A DNA stretch of 64,000 bases from Raffaelea ambrosiae (taxonomy: Eukaryota; Ascomycota; Sordariomycetes; Ophiostomatales; Ophiostomataceae), in contig PCDI01000004.1 of NCBI GenBank assembly GCA_002778195.1, positions 876,733 to 940,732 of the forward strand, read 5' to 3'. Numbering within the stretch: the first letter of the stretch is position 1; every line of letters starts with the position of its first letter. The translations under genes and the position numbers were made by a program. Of the stretch, positions 1-11,960 are shown in pieces. The notes below the pieces were generated by a model. It ran no database searches and was not told where the DNA came from. It saw nothing but the letters and a program-made list of their open reading frames with translations.

Positions 1-3000
1 TCATACAAACAAGCCTGTCGATCAATGAATGCAAAGAGATGACGGGTGCGTCCATTCAGAACCCTTCTTTGTGGATCATCCCTCCCGAACAAATGCGTTG
101 GTCGAAGCCCGCAAAAGCCGTCTAGGCAGCGCCCAGTTGCGCGTTTCAATTAACTAGTTAGATGCTGAAGCTGCAGCCGGTAGCCCAGTAATAGCGAGAC
201 TAACTACATAGTACATGACTAGTACGAGCGCGTCCGGTTTCTTGCTGTGGGGGGCAATTTTCTCTCGGCCGAGCCAGCACTACTGAGGCGACCCGGAGTT
301 GAGAACAACGACGCTTTATGTACTACATAGCCATGCAGTAGTTTTCGCATGGAAGCAAGGTGAGGCTGCGGTGTGACAACGGGTGGTAGAAAGAGACGAT
401 GCCATTTGACTAAAGAGATGCACACCCATTCTTCTGTCCAGGTGTCTGCTTCCTCTATGCTGTGCAACCACTGTGCGCCGGCTTGGTTGTTGAGCTTTGT
501 CTGGACCGTGGTCGCAACCCAGTACACTGTGCTTTGCGTTGCCGACACAGGGACCTGTGTATGAATCGTTATTGCGCCTCTGCGGTAAGCTGACTCTGCA
601 GTGCAATTGCGTGCAGTGGATTCTGGAGTGAAGAAACGATGTTCCCCCCCCCCGTAGACTGACTGGCATTTGCGGTGTGTTACATGGGCGAGGTCGCAAC
701 TGCCAAGAAGAAAAACAAGCAAGCCAAGGTGAGAAGAGCAGCGACTTGGCATGGACTTAAGTCTCCCAAGAGCACGTTTGGTCCGGCGTAAACTCCACCC
801 CCCGAGCGAGATTTGCCGCCGAGGCCGCGATCGTCCCACGGCCTCCTGCGCAGAAGACACAAGCCTGCGCTCACAGCGGGTCCCGTGTCTTCTTCCGTCG
901 GTGACTCCCGCCGCGGATTTCGGGGTACGCTCCCGTGCTGTGCTCTGCGCAGTGCGTGCCGTATTGCGTGTGTTTTCGTATCTTGTGTACGCGCCGTCTG
1001 CCTTGTGGACCTTACCCGCTAGTTATTTTGTGCTCTGCCTCCTCGTGGAGGTGACGGGATCTCTCAACCAACACGGATGCAACCTGCCCTTCGCATTGAC
1101 TACATCGTGTACCCGTTCTCTGCATGTACACGAGTGCGTGCCTCGTTTTTCTCACATGGGCGGAGCGACGCGACCCCTGCACCTTTCTTGTACTCACATC
1201 TGGCTAATGAACCATTTTGCGGAGTCGACTGTGGTTTCTGGCACGAAGCCAATTTCGTAGGCGCGGCTAGTTCGGCCTAGGGGCCGTTCCCTTACTGCGA
1301 TGGGGACCAAACTAGTTATGAAAAGGTTTATTAGCGGTGTCGTTGCGTACTCGTACGTACATAGTATTTCGACATGTGGTGGTATAATAATACTGGTCCG
1401 CCCGGAAGGTCGAACATCCGAGCGGCAGGCTGTTTGTGCTAAACTGCGCGGCGTTTGCGCATGTCTGGGCTGTTCTGCGCCTTGTCCAGTGCAAGTCCTC
1501 TGTGCACAACATTTTTATGCAGCCCCTGCCGCGGAGACCGTATCTTACCCCGCCCGGGCTTTCCACCAGTGAGGAGGCGCTGTGTGTGGGCTTTCCGCCG
1601 GTCACTGGCGGGTGTCTGCACGGGTATCTTACTCGTAATTTGGCGTCGCTCCGCAGCTGGCGCGCCACGGTGTAAGATAGTAACTACATAGTACATAGTA
1701 TTACAGGGTAAGATACAGCTCTCGAATCCAGATCCCTCTGTGGGAATCTGATTCGCGCAGCGGCAGGCACGACCCAAGCGAACGCAGCCGGCGCACCTGC
1801 CCCATGCGAGGCACACACTTTTGACCGCACTACTGGTGTAAGTCGCCTGCTAAGTCACCCCAGATTTGGCAAAAAGCACGCTAGTGGACTCTCCTACGGA
1901 CCCCAATAGGCCCACGTTCCCCAGTCTCTGATAACTTCAGCCCCATCGATGTTAACGGGCCACTCGCCCACCTTCTCGTCCGTGATCTCCTTAACTCCTT
2001 TTACCTCCTTGGATTGACTGACCCCCTCACCTCACCTGAGTTTCCGGTCAAACTACTGCGCGCTTCCCCCACCCCGGCCTGCCGCACCAGGCAGCAAGCC
2101 ATGCTTCCGACGTATTGGGAGAAACGAACCGCCATGATCGGTTTTCGGGGTTCTCGAGGCGTCCGACGCCACGGTTGTCCTTTTTTTGTGTGCTGTCTGT
2201 AGTTAAATCCTGCGGGCTTTCCCTAAGCCACTGACCGATCCTGGTCCAGAGCTATCCCGCTTTCGGCTCTGTTTTCATTGCCTGCTCCTCTATCCACCAA
2301 CAGCCCAACGTTCGGAACACTCACACACGTCCGCTCGTTCGTTCATAATAACAGTCCTGCTGCTTCTTTGTGTATGGCCGGCAATTCTGTTCCTTCTTGC
2401 CCTCCCTCCTTTTGACCAATCCGTTCTCTCGTTTGTGGAGGTGCGCCCCTGCCTTGGTCTTCTTTCTTTTCGATTCTTTTTTAATTCATTCACCATCCTT
2501 TAGCTTCCAGTTTCTAATTTGATCAAACTTTTTTTTTTCCGATTCCCTTTTCCCCTCTTCTTCCTTCTTGGATATAATCTCGTCGCTCTTTCGTGTCCTG
2601 TTTTATTATAGACTTTTGCTTGAATAACTACATATCATCTTAACCCTTCTGCGAACACCTCCCGTCAACTCGTCGATCAGCCGGTGACAAAGCAAAGAGA
2701 ACTTCCTTCATGCTTAAGTGGCCGGTGGCTCCCGCGCAGCAAACTCTCGGCAAATCTCATTGCGATTTCTGCCCGGTAGCGGCGCTATCACCCTCGCATT
2801 AACATTGCAGCGTGGAGGTTACTTCCATATTGCTCTCTGCTCCCCCGACCTGGTTCTTGGAAATAATTCATGTACGTTGCCATTACAGAAAAAAAATGAG
2901 AAAAAAAAGGATCTGCATGATTTGATTGATGGAAGCACGGTGGCGTATCCGCAGTGAGAGAAGAAAAAAATGGCGCTCTCGAATCGCACTGGGCACTCTC

Positions 3001-3131
3001 CTTCGTCGCGTCTGCGACATTGTGCAAGCGTGACGAGTTTTAATTCACAACCCGTAGTACCTAACTAACATGCCCCCCCCCCCTCTCTCTCTCTCACATA
3101 CAGCCCATCACCACGCAGACTGTGTGCAGCC
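1..3131. other. Intergenic region upstream of the MFS transporter
   Basis: No convincing gene is seen. Open frames here are short, lack the C-ending codon bias of the real genes and share no motif I recognise. The region holds three copies of the recurring word ACTACATAGTA or a variant (201-216, 321-330, 1681-1700). The last 600 bases are pyrimidine-rich on the plus strand (for example 2520-2570), which suits a fungal promoter and 5' leader. A C-run followed by a (CT)n tract at 3071-3096 lies directly before the transporter start. Confidence 0.5.
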
Positions 3132-5435
3132 ATGGCTGCCGACAAGACAGAAGAAGGCCTGTCGGCCGCCTCATCACGAACAGAGACCGCCACGCCGCCA
3201 CACCAGCACGCGGCTCAGCACGACAAAGACAAAGCCGGAGACGATGCAGCGTCATCGTCCGGGGCCGCGGCAGCGAAAGGAGACAATACGACATCCACCT
3301 CCTCGAAAGGAACGGGCAAGGCTGGTTCAGCAGCCGGTGCCGAAAGCGACTCGGACGATCTGGAGCGGCGCGAGCTCGAGCTGGCCGTCGACGAAGGCCA
3401 CGATGCCGACATCCCGTCCAACATTGGCTACATCCTGGACGAGCGCGGCGAAGAACGGCGTCGCCGGTCTATTGCCGAGCACCGTCGCAACTCGCTGGCG
3501 CGCATGGCCAGCCGCGCCAGCCAAGCCAGCCGCGCCAGCCGCGCCGGCGGTGCTGTGGACGTGGAGAAGAACGCGCCGGGTGGTGCCGCCGACGAGGAAT
3601 TGGACTCGTCCGAGGACGAGGCCAATGTGGTGTTCTGGGACGGGGATGACGACCCCGAGAATCCGTACAACTGGCCCACCTGGCGTAAGACGGTCAACTG
3701 CTTTCTCATCAGCGCCCTGACGTTTGTCACTCCATTGGCGTCGTGTAAGTCATCAAAATAGAAACAGACAATATGAACGAGTACGACGACACAAAGATGA
3801 CACAAAAAGACGGGCGGGACATATGTTGAGATATAGATCTCACTCTCCCTTACGTCACTCTGTTCAGGTCCTACCCAAAGAGGAAGGAAGGACGATCGGT
3901 GTCTCTTGCCTTTTCAGCCTTGGAGTCTGGAGCCTCAAGTCTTTGCTCTTGTCAATTTCTTCTTCGGAAAAAAAAAAAAAGGAAAAAGCTGCTGACTCAT
4001 TTCCAGCCATCTTCGCCCCTGGCGTGCCCGAGTTGATGCGCGAGTTCAAGAGCAACAGCAGCGAGCTGGCATCATTTGTCGTCTCTGTCTACATTTTGGG
4101 GGTGAGTTCTTGGCACCTGGAGAGACAAGAGTTCCAACCTCCCGGTACTTTGCTGACAGTCCGTGCCTAGTTCGCCTTTGGCCCTCTGCTCATCGCCCCC
4201 CTCTCCGAGATCTACGGCCGCAGCGTCGTTTACCACGTCTGCAATGTCTGCTTCCTGGCCTTTGTCATCGCCTGCGCGGTCGCCCCGACCCTCAACTGCC
4301 TCATCGCCTTCCGGTTCCTCAGCGGCATCTTCGGCTCCTGTCCCGTCACCAACGGCGGCGGCTCCATCGCGGACATGATCCGCCAGGAGAACCGCGGCGC
4401 CGCCATGGCGGCCTTCTCCGTCGGCCCGCTGCTGGGCCCCATCATCGGCCCCGTGGCCGGCGGCTTCCTGGCCCAGGCCAAGGGCTGGCGCTGGGTGTTC
4501 TGGCTTCTGACCATGGTCGAGGGCTTTCTGGCGATTGTGTTCTTCATCTTCACGCGCGAGACCTATGCGCCCATCCTGCTGAACAAAAAGGTCCAGCGCC
4601 TGCGCAAGGAGACCGGCAACGAGCTGCTGCGCAGCAAGCTCGACATTGGTCTGAGCCCGCGGGACTACTTTGCGCGCGGCATCGTGCGGCCGCTCAAGAT
4701 GCTGTTCAAGTCGCCCATTGTCATGATCTTTGCTCTGTACATGGCGGTTGTGTATGGCTACCTGTACCTCATGTTCACGTCCATCACGACCGTGTTCGAG
4801 ACCACGTACGGCTTCTCCACCAACACGGTCGGGCTGGTGTTCCTGGGCCTGGGCGTCGGGTCCATGGCCGGCATGGCCTATTTCAGTGCCTTCTCCGACC
4901 GCTACATGAAGAAAATGGCCGAGGCCCACGGGAGCATGAAGCCCGAGTACCGTCTGCGGCAGCTGCCCCTGGGCGCCGTCATGCTCCCCATCGGGTTCTT
5001 CATCTATGGCTGGACGGCGGAGTACCACAAGCACTGGATCACGCCCATCATTGGCATGGTCGTCATAGGATTTGCCAATCTAGTGTACGTGCGGGTCTTT
5101 CTTTTTTTTTCCCTTTTTTCTTCTTGCCCCTACCCCCGTCTCCCGTTCTTGGCATCTTTCTTACTGACCATATTAGCATCTTTATGGGCCTGCAGCTCTA
5201 TCTGGTCGATGCCTTCACCTTCTACGCCGCCTCGGCTCTCGCAGCCAACACCGTCATTCGTTCCATTGCCGGCGCCGTCCTGCCTCTGGCTGGACTGCAG
5301 ATGTACCAGACACTGGGCCTCGGCTGGGGCAACAGCCTTCTGGGATTCATTGCTCTAGCCATGGTCCCAATTCCGTCTGTCATACTCAAGTACGGCGAAT
5401 TCCTCCGCAAGAAATACGAACTCAAGAACATTTAA
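3132..5435 (+). CDS. MFS multidrug/H+ antiporter (DHA1 type)
   Basis: Four exons: 3132-3744, 4007-4101, 4171-5084, 5177-5435, giving 626 residues. The introns have GTAAGT, GTGAGT and GTACGT donors and TTCCAG, CCTAG and TTAG acceptors, and a CTGAC branch site is visible in intron 1. Residues 1 to about 190 form a hydrophilic Ser/Ala/Asp/Glu-rich cytoplasmic extension ending in the DPENPYNWP box seen before TM1 in fungal drug transporters. Twelve predicted membrane segments follow. They include the motif-A loop LSEIYGR after TM2, GPIIGPVAGGFL in TM5 and a WRWVFW segment. From the family, it should export small toxic compounds or metabolites across the plasma membrane using the proton gradient; the substrate cannot be read from sequence. 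The start was chosen because the ATG has a good context (CAGCCATGGC) and opens the frame that runs unbroken to the first donor. Neighbours give no clue to substrate. Confidence 0.93.
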
Positions 5436-7685
5436 AAGTGCAGAGGCGAATTTGAGAGCTTTGAAAATTCGCCATCAACGTCTCCAAAATGCACGCTCAT
5501 GTTGCACTGTTGTCATATTAATTCCTCTCCATTCGCTCATTGCCATCTTTGGGTATTTTAGAATTACTTGTTTTTTATTTTGGTATCTTTTTATTCGCGA
5601 TTTCCAGGGCATTTACTGCATGTTTTTGGTTTTTGGGTGGTACATATACGGTGTACTCTCGTTGGCACAGCCGTGGGTCACACATTTGGCAACTTCACAG
5701 TTTTGTCTTGGGCATTGGATGCAGGAAAATAAAAAACCAACAGTTATCTGGGTAGATGCAATAAATCAACATTGTGAAAATCACGCTTTTCGCATCGTGG
5801 CTTGGCAAGGTTATTTTTATGTAGATTGTATAGCCCGCCTGGAATATCGTGATCTGTGAATTTCCCATCCAAAAAATAAACGCGAGGGCATGAAAACAGG
5901 TAAATCATATTGCCCCAAAGACTGGATGATTGTAGCGATCCCAAACAGAGCATCCACCATTCCCGCAAGATCAAAAACAGCCTGAATTGGACCAGATCAC
6001 GGGAAGCATCAAGAGCCTGGTTTGGCAAACACAAAAGAGGGCCAACCTTAAATGCACCAGCGGTTTGAGTATTGGGGGACGCAGTGCAAGGCTCTATTCT
6101 GTAGTTGTGGCCTTGTGGATGTTCGCCTCTCACTGAACTCTTACAAATGTCTTCTTCTCGCACGCTCCAACCAGCTCGGACTCAAATCAACCCTGCCCCT
6201 TTTGTCTCGCATGGTTGCAAGACAACGCCATCCGATTGTTTTGCAATTGCCGTCTGACATATCTGACTCGAAGAACAATTTCATTCTTTTGCTCGTCTTT
6301 ATTTTTTTATTCGTCGTGTCATTGATCGACTCTTTTAAACTCTTGGCGGTCGTTTGGGAATGCCCCGTCTCGCATCCGTCTCAGCCTGGTGTTTGATCGT
6401 TGCACCGATCTGCGATTGATCTTCGCTTGGCAAAATTTGGGGGATATGCATCGTAGGTAGCCTTGACTGGCCACCCATTGCGTCATTCGCCATTGATTGC
6501 CATCATTTTCTGGGCTATGTCCTTTTTGGGGAAAGGGGAGTGACACTGGCCCTCCATGCACTGCGGCAAAGGCGTCATCCGAACCGGGCAGTTGGGGTCG
6601 GGAAGTGTTCATACCATGCCTTGCATGCTCGGCGGTCTTCTTACATCCTGGCCACATACTCGTTCATACGATTGCTCCTTCGGGTCGACACTCATCCTCT
6701 GTTCCGGACCAACCTGGTTCGTAGTTTCCTGCAAAGAGATGAACTTATATTTCGTCCCAAATTATCTTGCTTCGCATTCCATGCTCTCGTCTTTTTTGTT
6801 CTTTTTCTTTTCTTTTTCTTTTTTGAGACGATGGAGCATTAGAGTTGCGACTTGTCTGCACGATTTCTGCAGACGTGACTTCTCGCCCAGACAAACTCAC
6901 ACTGCTATGTAACTACTGCTTCCGTCGAACGTCACAGACATGGACATACTTGGCGCAAAGACCACCATTTTGCATCACCATAGCTTGGCATGGGGACTTG
7001 GACCAGAAGCTCCGGATTTTGGGGGGGGTTTAACGAGCGACGTTATTTGCTGTCTACAGGACGGACGGCTCGAGTCACCCAACATGGGGGTCCTTCTTTG
7101 CCAAGCGGGTTGGTGTGATTTCTCTTGCCGCTTCGTACCCTTAACTACACAACACTTGAAACCTTTGTCACTCCCCCAGTATGGAAGAAGACTTCGGCTA
7201 TGGTGTCCCGCATGCTCTCTTTCGACGACTATCTGATACGCTTAAGAGCGTCTTGGCTATGGACACCCCCTGGAGACTCATCGTGATGCTCTCTCATCCA
7301 AAGGACTCTGAAGTATGATCGCCATTAGGGGGTCTGTTTGGTGACCCCAGGTCTATGCTCGCACATCTCTGAGCTCTCAGGATTCTCTGTCTTCTCCAGT
7401 TATTGTTCTGTTTGGTGCATCGATCATTCTCAGTATAAAGATGGAGATGATGGCCACTGTTCATCTTTTTCTTTTTCTCTCTCGTGGCTTTCCTCTCCCT
7501 AAGTCTTCAAGTCAACTTTCATTCTTTTTCTTCACTCATTCTTAGTTCTGTGAACTATTTTCCGTTCTTGTCGCTCTTTTTTTGACTTTCAATTTCTTTC
7601 TCTCTCCTGTACCGCTAGCCGGTCTCGTTTAACTTGCATTTCTTTCTTTTTTTTTTTTTTTTGAGACTCACACCCCTTCTTCACA
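5436..7685. other. Intergenic region, transporter 3' side to secreted-protein promoter
   Basis: About 2.2 kb without a supported gene. The open frames at 5452-5859 and 6052-6396 are AT-rich and lack the codon bias of the flanking genes, so they are read as 3' UTR or spacer. The last 250 bases before the next start are very pyrimidine-rich (T and CT runs at 7460-7580 and 7647-7663), as is common in leaders of highly expressed fungal genes. Confidence 0.5.
7434..7440 (+). promoter_or_regulatory. Possible TATA box of the secreted Ala-rich protein gene
   Basis: TATAAAG lies about 250 bases before the ATG at 7686 and just before the long pyrimidine-rich leader. Its position suits a core promoter with a long 5' UTR. 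This is inference from the motif and its position only. Confidence 0.35.
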
Positions 7686-8786
7686 ATGTCCAAAACTTTC
7701 CTCCTCGTGGCCCTCGTGGCTACCGCCGCCCAGGCCCGCTTCGGCCAGGAACAGGTCCCCGTTGCCGCCGTCGCCGCCCTCACCGACCGCGGCAGTCCTG
7801 GCGACGCCGGCACGCTCTCGGGCCAGGTCCCCGGGGTTCTGCTGGCCGGTGCCAATGCCTGCGACAAGCTGACTCTCGCCGACACCATTGTCAGCACTCT
7901 CGGCAGCACAGCGGACGTCTTGGCCGCCGCCGCCGCCCTCGTCGGCGCCGAAAAGAACTTCAACCCGTTCGCCGTGTCCATCCCGTCGCTGTGCTCCGAT
8001 GCCAGCCTGCCCGCGACGGCCGAGCTGCGCGGCATTGTGCCGCTGGTGGACCCGGCCGTCGGCGACGCGGAAATTGAGAACGCCAACGCGGCGGCATCGC
8101 TGACGACACCGTTCAGTGCCGACGGCCTCAGCGTGGCCGACGTGGCGTCGGCCAACGGGTTTGCCAACTTTACGACACAGGGCTCGGACGGGAGTGCAGG
8201 TGCTGCTGCTTCTGCTGGCACGGGTGCTGGTGCTGCTGCTTCTGCTGGCACGGGTGCTGGTGCTGCTGCGAATGCTACGGCCACCGCTGTGGCTTCGGCT
8301 GTGGCTTCCTCGGCTGCCTCCTCGGCTGCTTCGGCTGTTGCCTCGGCTGTGGTGTCTGCCAACTCTACGGCCGGCGCGGACACCGCGGCGGGTGCTGCCG
8401 GGAATGTCGTCAATGGTGTCCAGCAGTCGACGATCGCCGGCCTGGACTTTGGTCTCTGCGTTCCCACGATCAAGTTTGAGGCCGGTCTGAACGGCCGCAA
8501 GGACACCGAGTTTACGTTCCAGGCGATCGACCCGCTGGTCAACAAGGGCCAGCAAGAGGCTCTGAACCCCAACATCATCACGAACCGCATCTGCGACCAG
8601 CTGACCAACGTGTGCGAGGCCAACCAGGCGGCGGCAGATGCCTGCGACGATGCCAAGGCGCAAATTTCGGCCCTGGGCACCAAGGACGTGACGACGGCGG
8701 ATGCGTGGAACACGGCTCTGGGCTTTGCCGGCACCGACACCAACCCGGACAACGCACCGCAGGCGGGTCTGGTTGGGCACGCCTAA
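7686..8786 (+). CDS. Secreted Ala-rich protein of the fungal 'circumsporozoite-like' family
   Basis: A single exon encodes 366 residues. Residues 1-17 are a clear signal peptide (short hydrophobic run ending AQA), so the protein is exported. The N-terminal part contains the spaced cysteines of ANACDKLTL and IPSLCSDAS. The middle, about residues 170-230, is almost pure Ala/Gly/Ser/Thr with internal 30-bp DNA repeats. The C-terminal domain is well conserved in Sordariomycete proteins that databases often label circumsporozoite protein; landmarks are FGLCVPTIKFEAGLNGR, FQAIDPLVNKGQQEALNP and NRICDQLTNVCEAN. That label reflects low-complexity similarity, not relatedness to the parasite protein. 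The likely place is the cell wall or extracellular space and the molecular function is unknown. Codons are strongly C-ending and the leader is pyrimidine-rich, which suggests high expression. Confidence 0.85.
   Translation: MSKTFLLVALVATAAQARFGQEQVPVAAVAALTDRGSPGDAGTLSGQVPGVLLAGANACDKLTLADTIVSTLGSTADVLAAAAALVGAEKNFNPFAVSIPSLCSDASLPATAELRGIVPLVDPAVGDAEIENANAAASLTTPFSADGLSVADVASANGFANFTTQGSDGSAGAAASAGTGAGAAASAGTGAGAAANATATAVASAVASSAASSAASAVASAVVSANSTAGADTAAGAAGNVVNGVQQSTIAGLDFGLCVPTIKFEAGLNGRKDTEFTFQAIDPLVNKGQQEALNPNIITNRICDQLTNVCEANQAAADACDDAKAQISALGTKDVTTADAWNTALGFAGTDTNPDNAPQAGLVGHA
8199..8269 (+). repeat. 30-bp coding direct repeats
   Basis: Two exact adjacent copies of a 30-base unit (8199-8228 and 8229-8258) plus a partial third copy lie in frame inside the Ala-rich secreted protein. 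Each unit encodes ten residues of Gly/Ala/Ser/Thr. They are a likely source of length variation between strains. Confidence 0.85.
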
Positions 8787-9238
8787 AATAAGATAAAAAA
8801 ACCAGAAAGAGGAGGATGAAGTTTTGTGGTGTTGCTCGGAACTTTTATGATTCATGTATGGTCGGGAAAGGTTGTGATTGCTTTTGTGTGAGGCTCTTTT
8901 GTTTTTGTTCTTTGGGGTTGGGGGAGTATCTGGCTGCCTCGTTTCCTTTGTTCTCCAGTAAAACCATAGCTAAAACTTATTTTTTTTTGTCCTTTGGGCC
9001 AACCTAAGAAAAGTCTCATCCACGTATTTGTCCCTTCAACTTTGAATGATCATCGATGTGGAGCCTCCGATCTGCTCTAAACCACTGGCAACCTTCGTGC
9101 CATTCCCTGGTTGACTGACGTTTTGTTCTGCATGCACGCCGTGTTTACCTAGAATGCACACGCTTGATCTATAACCAGCATCCGCAGATCTTAGCTGGGA
9201 TTCCTTTTAGCGAGACCCTTGGGTCGTGTGTAGAACAA
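8787..9238. other. Convergent 3' spacer
   Basis: A short spacer between the plus-strand secreted-protein gene and the minus-strand amidase, presumably both 3' UTRs. An AATAAG poly(A)-like word starts 3 bases after the plus-strand stop. Nothing else is recognised. Confidence 0.5.
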
Positions 9239-11042
9239 TCAGTTACGCAGATGCTCGAGCCTCTTGTTTTCTGCGTCTTCTCGGGCATGGGTGAGCTGTT
9301 CGATGGCAGTGCATATCGGGAGCAGCTTTTCCTCGTCGTACTTGCGACCAATGATGGACACGCCGAATCTAAGACACAGTCAGTGAGGCTCCAATTTTGG
9401 TAGTAAAACAATAAAACACAACATACGGAGTGTTGGGGGCCACTTGGATTAGACGCCCTGTGTCGTTGTATTTAACTTCCACATCCTCGTCGTAGTAGCC
9501 GAGCGGAATGGTGATTTGTGGATGGCCCTCACAGGCGGCAAAGTAGTTGGATTCAGATGACACTGTGGGAACTAGAAGGGCATCGACAGCCTCGTGGATC
9601 ATTGGTCCGCCGTCTTCACCGTCTCCATCGAGAGCACCCTGGATACCACCTGAGCCAGCAAAGTAGGCCGCATCGGCTTTGGCGGCGATAAACTCGGGGG
9701 CATCGCGCGTGACATCCTGGCTCAGTTCAAAACGGGCAATGTTGCGGCGAGGAACGCTGTTCGTGGGGGTATCGTTACCCTCGGACGGCACATCATCACC
9801 ATATTCTTCAGCCGGCGTTTTCATTGTAAACTCGCAGAGGGCGTCCCAACCATCGATGTGCTGCGGGTTCGTAGCCAAAGTGGCCAGGTATGCCGGCAGA
9901 GCGTCGTGGAACTCTCCTGCCATATATGTGCTTTTGGAGGTAGATGATAACCTTTTGAACAAATCAAGGCCTAGGAACTTGCAGTCGACAATGGTGACTG
10001 CTTTCTGATCCCGTAGTGGCGCAACGACGCGGTCCTCAAACGCTGACTGCACAGATGGTTTCAGCTCGTTGAGCGCATTACGTGGTATGCCCAGACGCAA
10101 GCCTGCAGGAAGGGCTGTCAGGGAGGCTGCGCGGTAGTCGGGAATGGTGGCAAATGGGATTTCTGCCGTCTTCGGGTCATTTTCCTCGTCTTTGCCCGCT
10201 ATGACAGACAGCACAGCTGCTGCATCTGCTACGGTGCGTGCCATGGGCCCTGCAGTGTCCTGCGCTGGTGAAATGGGAACAATTGCATCGCGGGATACCG
10301 ACCCAGTCGTCGGCTTGAGGCCGACAATGTTGTTTTGGTTGGACGGGCTGATGATGCTGCCGGAGGTCTGAAAGGTCAGCTGTGGTCATTTTCCTGTATT
10401 GACAAGGCTCTGGCCGACTCACCTCGGTTCCGATTGCCACCACACAGAACCCCATATCGACAGCCACTCCCGATCCGCTGCTGCTTCCAGATGGGTCCAT
10501 CTTGTCATAGTAGGCGGCATAGGTCTGGCCACCTCGGGCGCTCCAGCCGCTGTCCGACGGCCGCGACCGGAAGTTGGCCCATTCCGAGCAGTTGGTTGTG
10601 CCCAAGATGACGGCGCCGGCTTCGCGCAGCCTGGATGCAACCGGGCTCTCACGAACTGGCTTGGCACCAAGCAAGGCCAGGGATCCGGCTGTGCCCTCTA
10701 TGGGCTCGTGCGACACGATGTTGTCTTTGATAAGGATGGGAACACCATGCAGGATGCTTTTCTCGGTTAGCGGCGTCCACTGTGTCGAGTGTCTCGGCGC
10801 GCCACTCACCCTCGCCTTCCAGATGCTTTGATCTCATCATCAAGAGCCTTGGCTATGTCCACAGCATTGGGATTGAGTTGCAGCACGGCGTGCAGGTATT
10901 TGTCAAACTGCTTGATCTGGTCAATGTGGGCCTGGACTAGTTCGGTGACCGTAAATGTGCCACTCTCGAGTCCCTTGGCAATTTGATCGATTGTCAACGT
11001 CCTGAGAGGTAGGATGGCTGATTTCTCGATGGGGTCTCCCAT
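9239..11042 (-). CDS. Amidase signature (AS) family hydrolase
   Basis: Four exons on the minus strand: 11042-10810, 10756-10423, 10367-9427, 9368-9239, giving 545 residues. The phases close exactly, and a CTAAC branch site is visible in the 53-base first intron. AS-family catalytic elements are intact. The lysine is in GVPILIKDN (about K88). The cis-serine is in the PSGSSSGSG stretch (about S169/170). The nucleophile is in the TSGSII stretch (about S193), followed by NNIVGLKPT and the DTAGPMARTVADAA segment. Such enzymes hydrolyse amide bonds of small carboxamides. The length and lack of a GatA-type context argue for a stand-alone cytosolic amidase rather than a tRNA amidotransferase subunit. 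The chosen ATG follows GCGGCA and gives the usual AS N-terminus; the frame extends upstream but without family features. It is divergent from the 3-dehydroshikimate dehydratase gene. Confidence 0.9.
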
Positions 11043-11960
11043 TGCCGCGGCTTGCTGGCGCCCTGTCTGCTCTGATGCGTCTTTGCTGGGTGCAAGATGG
11101 AATCTGGCGTGAGGGGCAGCAGCGGGATGGCGAGATAAGAGCCGGTCGGCTGGCTTTGGCCAGCACACGGTTTTGTTGGCGCAAATTGGAGGAGCCACGG
11201 TTCGTTAGCGAGAGACCCGGAAAACGGAACAATGCAGACTGGAGCTGGGAAAAGGTCACACCCTATTACCAAGTAAGCGAAACAGCGGTGCCGATGACGA
11301 TTTGTGCGACTCCACGTCCCAAAACGGCAGGCACGGCCGGCCAAACATCGCCAGAAACGGTTCCTGGCTGCTTAGTGATCCGCCGATTCGGAAACGCATT
11401 CCATACAAGGCAAGATAAATTTTTTTTATTTGTTTTTGACGAGAAGCTGCATCTGCTGCACCGAGGAGGGTCAAATTCATCTCCCTGGGCTTCGGTTTGC
11501 TTGCTAGGTGTCTTCCGTGCTCTTGGGCATCCTGGTCATAGCTACACCAGCCACGGAAAGGCACATCTCTCACTGCATCGCCCGGTGTTTCTTCGGACGG
11601 CCTTGTGCTTTCCAACCCGAGGAAATTCGCTTATTGGCGGCCCATGTGCCTTTGTCATGGGATAAGACAAAGTCAGGGGACCTCGCCGTTTGCCCGGGAG
11701 AAACGCTCCTTCCCCGTGTGACGTGCCTGGTAAACATGGAGACCGCTGTAGAAGGTGCCCTCGACCACACGAGACGTAGAAACACCAACTGCTTACTATA
11801 TGGGCCGCCGCTGTGGTCTTCTTTCTCTCTGCAAACCAGACTTCTCTCCAGCACGCCATATACACATTTGTTTGAATAGAACGTCCATCGCTTTCCCAAC
11901 CAGACATTATTTTTCAACAAACTACTCGCGTCTTCTCAACAAGACCAGAATCATTTCGTC
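11043..11960. other. Divergent promoter region, amidase / dehydratase
   Basis: About 0.9 kb between two outward-facing starts, presumably holding both promoters. I looked for the palindromic QA-1F-type site expected for quinate-induced genes and did not see it. GATAAG-like words occur singly (around 11134 and 11662). Frames open on both strands here lack codon bias and are not called. Confidence 0.5.

Noticed and set aside
4072..5034. 320-codon minus-strand frame opposite the MFS transporter
   Set aside because: The plus strand carries transporter motifs and spliced continuity. The minus frame is rich in Asp/Glu/His/Gly, a typical shadow.
7589..8752. Long minus-strand frames (387 and 395 codons) opposite the Ala-rich secreted protein
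   Set aside because: They mirror the Ala/Gly/Ser codons of the plus-strand gene, lack a family match, and the plus strand has a signal peptide and a conserved C-terminal domain.
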